Translations under genes and position numbers: made by a program
Part shown: positions 31,854 through 37,630 of the stretch, in pieces
Layout: each line of letters opens with the position of its first letter
Numbering within the stretch: the stretch's first letter is position 1
Notes under the pieces: generated by a model
What the model was told of the DNA's origin: nothing
Database searches by the model: none
Seen by the model: only the letters and a program-made list of their open reading frames with translations
DNA from: an uncultured Clostridium sp.
GTDB taxonomy: Bacteria; Bacillota; Clostridia; TANB77; CAG-508
Reading direction: 5' to 3'
NCBI GenBank assembly: GCA_946500615.1
Contig: CAMMWP010000017.1
Location: forward strand, 1-37,630
DNA: 37,630 bases

Positions 31854-34800
31854 CTAATTGGTAATTCTAAATACATTAGTAAATTTGCCTGATGCACCTG
31901 ATGAAATTTTAACCACATCTCCGGTCTGAGGTGCATGGATATATTGATCATTTCCCAGATATATTCCCATATGTGATTCTCTCCAAACAATATCTCCTGG
32001 TTGTGCTTCACTCCAAGATATTTCTTTACTTGTACCTAAATATGGTATATATCCATATGTACTACGTGGTACTGAAATTCCAATTTGTTCATATGTCCAT
32101 TTTACCAATCCTGAACAATCAAATTTATCCGGTCCTGTCGCTGCCCATTCATATGGGCATCCTAATTTTGTTTTTGCTATCTCTACTATTTCAGAATTTC
32201 CTTCTATAGGTTCAAAATCTTCTGGTGTCATTGTATCATATTTTTCTAAATCATATTTTTCAATAAATTCCTCATATAAATAGACATCATATGTTCTTAC
32301 ACCATCAGGTCTTGAAATACTTCCATCTTGGTAAACAGCATATCCTGATATAGCAATTCTTCTCAATTGTTCTTTTGGTCCCAAATTTTGTGGTATACAA
32401 TCTAATACACCATGTGCTGAGTAAGTCGATGTTACATGGAAGTTTCTTCCATGGTCATATATCGAATTTTTCAAACTATCATATACTCTAAATCCAGAAA
32501 CACCACCTTCAGAGGCGTTTAAGTTTACTACTTCACCTGACCAATATTCATTTGGTCCAGCTCCTCCACCTTTCATCCCAAAGAAGTTTTTGTATTGAAC
32601 GGCTATATTATCTTTTCCCCATCCTGATTCTATAATTGCTTGTGCTATAGTTACTGATGCATATATTTGATGTTGTTGCATGTCTATAACAGCATAAGGT
32701 GCCACAGCCTTGATAAAGTCTTCTTGACTTCCCGTTCCATCCCAATCACCATAATTTCCATCTATATTTGTAAATGATTCCGGATCATAAATACTAAAAT
32801 CAAATGGTTTATCTGGATCCCAATACTTTGAATTTCCTGATGCCTTAAATAACAAATATTTTGTTATATCAACCATCGTATCTGCTGTCTTATCATTTCC
32901 TTCTAATAAATCAAATAACCACTCTGAAGCTCCTAAAATATGATGTTTTGCCTTTCGATTTGTTCCTTTTAGCAATATTGTTACAAAATTTGGCTCTGCT
33001 GCGTTCTTATCTGTTTTTTCTTGCATATCAGATGGTGAAGAAATATATTTAGTTGTATCTGTTTGATTTGTAATTTCTTCTGTTATCTCAAATACTCCAT
33101 GCCATACATTACAAGTTGTATTAACCCATGAACTAACAATCGTATTTCCTTGGCTAATCAAAGTATTTCTTTCTGATTCTAATGTTGCTGCTCCATCTCC
33201 ATTTCTATCTTCTTGTATTTGTTCTGGATTTCCATAATCTACATTTTCTAATGTATTTTGTCCTCCACTTTGTTCTTCTCCAATTTGTGTTCCTTTATAC
33301 TCATACTCTTTTACATATTTTACTATCCATACATCTGCCTTTGTTAAACTAATATCTAATGTATTTGTGGTTCTTATAGTTGTTCTAGTTGTACTACATG
33401 GTGTTGGATATTCTTTAGCCACAAAACCATTTGTTTTAGAGAAATTCTTTGTTTGTACACTGCCTGTTACTTCTCCACTCTCTGTTATTTCCTGATAGTG
33501 TACACTTCCTTCTACATTTATTGTTTGTACTTTTTCTTTTCTAGTATAATTATATTTTTCTTTTTTAGTATGTACATTCAAATTATCATGTATTGTAATT
33601 TCTATTTGGCTAGCATACACTAAATCTGCTAAATCTAATACAAAATCTTGATCTTCACTATGAACTAATAAGTCCCACAAATAATCAAATGGCATTGTAT
33701 ATCCACTTACGAAATCTTGATAATTTATTTTTTGTGTTGTCATTGATAGTGTTGTATTATTACTTGCTTCTACTTGTGAATCATTTGTTTCTACTATCAC
33801 TTGTGTTTTGTTCCAAGTAGCTACAACAACACTATATGCATTTTGATTTTGTGTTGTCCCAGTATTCACCTGTCCTAACTCTTTATCCAAATATTTACTA
33901 TTATAGTCTTCTAATGTAACATTACTTTCCACTAGATATATTTTTGCTCCGCTTGTATATGAACCATATGGTGCTGCATTTAGAGTAGACTGATCCACAT
34001 TTGCATATACATCTACTTGATTATTTGACAAACCTCCTCCTGTATCTGTTACATAAAAAAACTTTCCATTTGCATATGATCCTTCTCCACTTTCAGCTGT
34101 TTCTATATAAATTACGCAATTTTTATATTGCTGCAAATCTTTCATAGCTACTTGTCCATCTGATAATTCGTATCCTATTGCATTTAGCTTTCCACCTTCC
34201 ATTGCAGAACCATCTCCATTATAGAAAGTTACTTTTCCATTATCTGTTATTAGTTGCATATCTACAGTTGATGGTTCCTCATCATTATTATCGTCGTTTT
34301 CTTCATTTTCGTTATCTTCTTCTCCGCCAGATATAATTTTAGTTGGACTTCCTGATTGCCATCCCCATCCTAGCCATCCAGTTCTACCATCTACCATAAA
34401 ACCATAATTTTCTTGCCATGCAACCCACTCTTGTAAAGATTGTGTTCTAATTCCACTACTAACACTATCCATTACTTGTCCATTGCCTATATAAATTCCA
34501 ACATGTCCTGCTCCGTATGCTCCTGTTCCAGTTCCATAAACAGCAGCTCCTATTGGTATATTATCCATTTGTGTTGATACAACATTTGCTCTATATGCGT
34601 CAACTGCTTTTGGATATGCTACATCGCCTAAACCTGCATTTGCATAAACAGCTCTTACCCAAGCTTGACACAAACTTGCTCCCGGCCATGGGGTTATTTG
34701 CGCTGCAGCTATAATTCTTTCTGATATGTCTGTTACAATATCACTTCCATTATATTGTAAATTATCAGTTGCACCACTTCCTATTGTCATATTTTTTTCT

Positions 34801-35378
34801 ATTGTAAAATGTGTTAATGCATTTTGCCTAGCAGTTTCATCTCCAGTAGTACAATATATTTCTATCCAATTATAAAAAGTATCACTATCTACATATGACA
34901 TTGTAGTAGTTGCTCCATCATTTTGGGCTCTCTTAAATTTAATAATTCCTTGTACATCTGTAGAATTTATGTTCCTGTTAATTGCATTCCAATCTATTGG
35001 ATCATCTGGATTTGGTCTTAAATCAGGATAATTTGTTACAATTTCAGCATTCATTAATTTTAATAATTCTTCTGGTCCATCTAAATATAAATCAACTCTA
35101 CTTCCTTCTTCCATTAATTTATCCCATAATTCTTGAGCTGACATATTTGTAGATATTTTTCCATCTGAATCTATAGATGTATTTCCTGTATATTGTCCAG
35201 CTGCATATTGTGGATTAGCCCAATTCCCTTCTTCATATGTTCCATCATGCTTTTTTACAACATATACAGCCGCTGATATAATAAGAAGAATTATCAATAC
35301 TAAAGGTAGGACTAATTTAATGGCTCGTTTTACAATATTTTTCAAATTTTGCTTTATTTTTTGTAATTTATCATTCAT
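31854..35378 (-). CDS. Large membrane-anchored cell wall hydrolase: NlpC/P60-like, 3D-like, glucosaminidase and NlpC/P60 domains
   Basis: The 1174-aa protein has a membrane anchor at residues 21-42. An NlpC/P60-like domain spans about 220-345, with C237 in SLCQAW and H292 in GHVGIYIG. An acidic linker (352-370) leads to a double-psi barrel, 3D-like, at about 375-485 with FYVTDTGGG. A long unassigned region covers about 490-870. A glucosaminidase domain lies at about 884-1040, with the likely catalytic E917 in IIESGWGKDN. A second NlpC/P60 domain fills about 1060-1174, with C1088 in DCSGLV, H1136 in SHMGIYLG and H1148. Such proteins (Tn916 Orf14/CwlT) cut peptidoglycan for conjugation; this one is much larger. 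TAGGAGC precedes the start, and the upstream gene ends 16 bases away. Confidence 0.85.
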   Translation of the reverse strand: MNDKLQKIKQNLKNIVKRAIKLVLPLVLIILLIISAAVYVVKKHDGTYEEGNWANPQYAAGQYTGNTSIDSDGKISTNMSAQELWDKLMEEGSRVDLYLDGPEELLKLMNAEIVTNYPDLRPNPDDPIDWNAINRNINSTDVQGIIKFKRAQNDGATTTMSYVDSDTFYNWIEIYCTTGDETARQNALTHFTIEKNMTIGSGATDNLQYNGSDIVTDISERIIAAAQITPWPGASLCQAWVRAVYANAGLGDVAYPKAVDAYRANVVSTQMDNIPIGAAVYGTGTGAYGAGHVGIYIGNGQVMDSVSSGIRTQSLQEWVAWQENYGFMVDGRTGWLGWGWQSGSPTKIISGGEEDNENEENDDNNDEEPSTVDMQLITDNGKVTFYNGDGSAMEGGKLNAIGYELSDGQVAMKDLQQYKNCVIYIETAESGEGSYANGKFFYVTDTGGGLSNNQVDVYANVDQSTLNAAPYGSYTSGAKIYLVESNVTLEDYNSKYLDKELGQVNTGTTQNQNAYSVVVATWNKTQVIVETNDSQVEASNNTTLSMTTQKINYQDFVSGYTMPFDYLWDLLVHSEDQDFVLDLADLVYASQIEITIHDNLNVHTKKEKYNYTRKEKVQTINVEGSVHYQEITESGEVTGSVQTKNFSKTNGFVAKEYPTPCSTTRTTIRTTNTLDISLTKADVWIVKYVKEYEYKGTQIGEEQSGGQNTLENVDYGNPEQIQEDRNGDGAATLESERNTLISQGNTIVSSWVNTTCNVWHGVFEITEEITNQTDTTKYISSPSDMQEKTDKNAAEPNFVTILLKGTNRKAKHHILGASEWLFDLLEGNDKTADTMVDITKYLLFKASGNSKYWDPDKPFDFSIYDPESFTNIDGNYGDWDGTGSQEDFIKAVAPYAVIDMQQHQIYASVTIAQAIIESGWGKDNIAVQYKNFFGMKGGGAGPNEYWSGEVVNLNASEGGVSGFRVYDSLKNSIYDHGRNFHVTSTYSAHGVLDCIPQNLGPKEQLRRIAISGYAVYQDGSISRPDGVRTYDVYLYEEFIEKYDLEKYDTMTPEDFEPIEGNSEIVEIAKTKLGCPYEWAATGPDKFDCSGLVKWTYEQIGISVPRSTYGYIPYLGTSKEISWSEAQPGDIVWRESHMGIYLGNDQYIHAPQTGDVVKISSGASGKFTNVFRITN

Positions 35379-35394
35379 ATTAGCTCCTATATTT

Positions 35395-36339
35395 TTATAT
35401 TTCTACCCCAATTGAATTATTATATTTAGGTGAATTTGTTTTATAATTTAATATCATTCTAGAAAAGACTAATTTGTTTATTTTCTTTTCTGAACCATAT
35501 TTACTGTAATATTTTATTTCTATTTCTTTTGTTTCTCTCGGATTAAGTTCTAATTGTGTTTCATCGATTTCATGTGTATATGCTGAATACTGAATACCAT
35601 TTTTATCTTCAATATACATTGCATTTATATCTTGTCTATCATCTAAAATGATATTATTTTCTAAGTTATTTTTCACACGTATTTTAAAAATTTGATAATC
35701 CATATATGTTTTTTGTTGCAAAACTTCTATTTGAATTCCATCTTTTTCGTTAGTTTTATTAATATCTTTCTTTCCTATATAATTATTAATATTTAATTTA
35801 TATTGATTAGCTTCTTCTACTACAGTTATATAATCTTGTTTTGTATTTTCTTTTGTATATTTCCCTGTTGATAGAAAATCATCGTTAATTTTTACCTTAT
35901 AAATATTACCAATCCAGTTTTCAACACTTATATTTTTTCTATTATTTTTAAAAACTTTCTCATAATATGCTTCAGCAAAGACTTCTTCTGTTGAATACAT
36001 CTCTTGTCTACAATCTTCTGATAACAAAGCATATGCTTCTGAAATTTGTTGATTATTGCAATACTCTATAAACATATCTATTGTATCTACTTGCGATAAT
36101 TGAGATAAAGAAAGCTTTTCTCCCGTAATAGTTGACTGTGTTTCATCTAAAGTAACACTATTGTATTCCTCTATTTTGTCTGAATTTTGAAGTTGATTTA
36201 TTGCTTGTAACTTTTCTTCATTATCTACCTTACTCCAATAGTTAAATAGTTGTATAATAATTATTACTAACGCAATAATTCCTATTGTCTTCCATATTAC
36301 TTTTCTATTTTGGTTATACCATCTAATGAATCTATTCAT
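35395..36339 (-). CDS. Membrane-anchored NTF2-like and DUF4352-like protein
   Basis: I place the start at 36339 (314 aa), seven bases after AAGGAG; the GTG two codons upstream sits right against that site. A membrane helix lies at about 17-34. The outside part has a region at about 85-190 with MFIEYCNNQQISEAYALLSEDCR, resembling an NTF2-like domain and one repeat of the 445-aa protein. From about 200 on, a beta-rich domain with IEVLQQKTYMDYQIFKIRVKNN and LELNPRETKEIEIKY is like the DUF4352/telokin-type group. It is likely a structural subunit of the same envelope complex. The family is not certain. Confidence 0.65.
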   Translation of the reverse strand: MNRFIRWYNQNRKVIWKTIGIIALVIIIIQLFNYWSKVDNEEKLQAINQLQNSDKIEEYNSVTLDETQSTITGEKLSLSQLSQVDTIDMFIEYCNNQQISEAYALLSEDCRQEMYSTEEVFAEAYYEKVFKNNRKNISVENWIGNIYKVKINDDFLSTGKYTKENTKQDYITVVEEANQYKLNINNYIGKKDINKTNEKDGIQIEVLQQKTYMDYQIFKIRVKNNLENNIILDDRQDINAMYIEDKNGIQYSAYTHEIDETQLELNPRETKEIEIKYYSKYGSEKKINKLVFSRMILNYKTNSPKYNNSIGVEI

Positions 36340-36488
36340 TGGCACTCTCCTTGCTCTATATTCTGTGATAAAAAATCTTTTTCATCCTTTTAATTATTTT
36401 TTAAGCTTTTCATTAATATCATAGCAAGCCTTTCTCTTTGATTTCTTTAATTTTATTCACTATCCATCTTAGTTATTTTATGAATAGA

Positions 36489-36534
36489 AACTATATGACT
36501 ACAAATCCTATTATCTATTTATAACCATATAGTT
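36489..36534. repeat. Inverted repeat after the glycine/alanine-rich gene
   Basis: AACTATATG and CATATAGTT are perfect arms 28 bases apart, in the 210-base gap before the next gene. It has no clear T-run, so it is a weak terminator or a processing site. Nothing else is seen in this gap. Confidence 0.35.
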
Positions 36535-36549
36535 CCCTCTTGTATATCG

Positions 36550-37630
36550 CTATTGTAAATCCTTCTTTAGCCCATCTAATTTTGTTGTCATTCCTGTAAT
36601 TAAATTTGCTTTATCATTTGCTGCTTTTTTTGTAACACCACTTTTTTCAAATTTTTCTGCATAACCACCTATTATATCTTTTTTATCTTTATTCTTTTGT
36701 CTATCTATATCTCCATATTTGTCATAAGCATCAAAAACTAATAATGCATCGTTAAAATTAATGTTATCGTTCTTTTCTTGCAATTTTTCTAAGGCTGCAA
36801 TATCTTTTTCGTTTGTAATTTCATTTTGTAAATATTTATCGATTTTTCCAGTCTTATATAATTCTTTTGCTTTTTCATATCCTAAATATTTTTCTAAATT
36901 CGTCCTTTTTTCAGAATTCTTTTTCCACTTTTTCATATTTTCTTCTGCAATGTGTTGATCATATTTGTCTCCCCAATATGCTCTTTCTCTTGCAATTTGT
37001 GTTGCTGACTTTGTCCTTGTTGATTCTTCTAAGTTTATTATTGAAGAGCCTAAACCAGCTCCTGCTCCTGCTGCTCCTGCTGTAAAACTAACAGCCTTAC
37101 TTAGATCTCCTGTTGCTATACCTACTGTTGCGCCTATTGCTGCCGCTGTTGTTCCCAATGCCACTCCTGCTGCACCTTTTACTGCACCTTTTGCTACACC
37201 TCTAATAACTTTTGGTGCTATTGATCGAATTTTTCTACCTGCTTGTTCTGCTGTTAGTTTAGCAGATCTACCCATTCCTGCTCTTACCTCTTGAGGTGTT
37301 AATTTAGTTTTATTATTTTTACTTTTATGGTATATTTTTCTTCTTCCAGTTGGCTGCGTATCATTTCCTTGCTGCGTATTATTTTGTTGTCTTATATTTT
37401 CGCCCCCATCCTGTTCTTGCTCTTGTTGCCTAACATTTTTGTCTTCTGCCTGTTCTTGTCCTTGTTGCCTAACATTTTTGTCTTCTGCCTGTTCTTGTCC
37501 TTGTTGTCTAATATTTTTATCTTCTTCCGGTTGTCTTCCTTGTTGTCTAATATTTTTATCTTCTTCCTGTTGCTGTCCTTGTTGTCTAATATTTTTATCT
37601 TCTTCCTGTTGCTGTCCTTGTTGTCTAATA
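36550..37630 (-). CDS. Partial gene: Gly/Ala-rich membrane protein with repeat-bearing region (possible VirB6/Orf15-like C-terminus)
   Basis: The frame is open to the right edge, so the 5' end is missing; 359 residues are visible. The first ATG inside (37275) is not a good start, since the frame is continuous upstream and holds an in-frame tandem repeat. The visible part starts with at least six 13-residue units (N-I-R-Q-Q-G-rich, then EEDK). A basic linker follows. Then come two Gly/Ala-rich hydrophobic stretches (VAKGAVKGAAGVALGTTAAA, and FTAGAAGAGAGLGSSI). A long charged helical tail ends it. Polytopic VirB6-like proteins of Gram-positive conjugation systems often end in such tails, and the downstream gene order supports this. 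The family remains a guess until the 5' part is seen. Confidence 0.6.
   Translation of the reverse strand, partial: IRQQGQQQEEDKNIRQQGQQQEEDKNIRQQGRQPEEDKNIRQQGQEQAEDKNVRQQGQEQAEDKNVRQQEQEQDGGENIRQQNNTQQGNDTQPTGRRKIYHKSKNNKTKLTPQEVRAGMGRSAKLTAEQAGRKIRSIAPKVIRGVAKGAVKGAAGVALGTTAAAIGATVGIATGDLSKAVSFTAGAAGAGAGLGSSIINLEESTRTKSATQIARERAYWGDKYDQHIAEENMKKWKKNSEKRTNLEKYLGYEKAKELYKTGKIDKYLQNEITNEKDIAALEKLQEKNDNINFNDALLVFDAYDKYGDIDRQKNKDKKDIIGGYAEKFEKSGVTKKAANDKANLITGMTTKLDGLKKDLQ
37397..37630 (-). repeat. 39-bp in-frame tandem repeat, at least six units
   Basis: Six units of 39 bases run to the window edge, each encoding 13 residues of the type NIRQQGQEQAEDK. The two at the edge are identical, and divergence grows towards the 3' side (GDGGE in the last unit). 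The repeat probably continues beyond the window. Confidence 0.9.

Noticed and set aside
37397..37630. CRISPR array suggested by regular repeats at the right edge.
   Set aside because: Units are directly adjacent with no spacers and stay in frame as codons; no cas genes are present.
28124..37630. Complete integrative conjugative element.
   Set aside because: No integrase, relaxase, coupling ATPase or attachment repeat is visible; only the wall-crossing part can be argued.

Overview
The window is AT-rich DNA from a spore-forming, anaerobic low-GC Firmicute, most likely an intestinal member of the Clostridia. The evidence is a set of endospore genes (sleB, ypeB, spoIIR, spmA/spmB, a GerMN-domain gene), an oxygen-sensitive giant 2-hydroxyacyl-CoA dehydratase activase, AGGAGG-type ribosome binding sites and A/T-ending codons. 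No species can be named from the sequence alone.

Layout. (1) 75-2044, minus: a spore germination pair, sleB then ypeB; ypeB has lost its normal 3' end by an apparent one-base frameshift and runs on into a GGGACGTTTC-type repeat. (2) 2311-3447, plus: a diacylglycerol glucosyltransferase-like GT28 enzyme. (3) 3469-6312, minus: the classic ffs (SRP RNA)-dnaX-ybaB-recR block. (4) 6371-8021: a membrane-anchored unknown, tadA, tRNA-Arg(CCT) and a 197-bp MITE with perfect 47-bp inverted ends and an 8-bp target duplication. (5) 8092-12998: ttcA-like gene, a phosphohexomutase, a UDPGP-family uridylyltransferase and an unknown 151-aa protein, with two further palindromic elements in the gaps. (6) 13208-16665, plus: spoIIR, murA, walJ/yycJ, rlmH. 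(7) 17006-21431: spmA/spmB, an AbrB-type regulator with a zinc ribbon, rsmI, trmNF-like gene, a GerMN protein. (8) 21700-26061: a 1453-aa activase. (9) 26072-26311: a compact locus that looks like a par/Fst-type type I toxin-antitoxin system. (10) 26369-28080: a patatin-like esterase and a membrane J-protein. (11) 28124-37630, minus: a five-gene operon-like run entering from the right edge. It holds a glycine/alanine-rich membrane protein with a 39-bp tandem repeat, an NTF2-like membrane protein, an 1174-aa multi-domain wall hydrolase, a TcpC-like protein and an ABC exporter. The first four resemble the orf15-orf14-orf13 wall-crossing part of Tn916-type conjugation systems.

How parts work together: SleB/YpeB, SpoIIR, SpmA/B and the GerMN protein serve sporulation and germination. 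The phosphohexomutase and UDPGP enzyme can supply UDP-sugars used by the GT28 enzyme and the wall pathway that MurA starts. TadA, TtcA, RsmI, RlmH and TrmNF modify RNA of the translation machinery. The right-hand operon looks like an envelope-spanning secretion or conjugation module, but no integrase, relaxase or attachment site is visible here.

The best candidate for something new is the toxin-antitoxin locus at 26072-26311. A 25-residue MKDL-starting hydrophobic peptide has a full-length Shine-Dalgarno in a 5' hairpin. A convergent ~76-nt RNA with a consensus promoter shares a bidirectional terminator with it and carries a diverged complement of the toxin start region. All this was read by eye; no database search or folding program was run.
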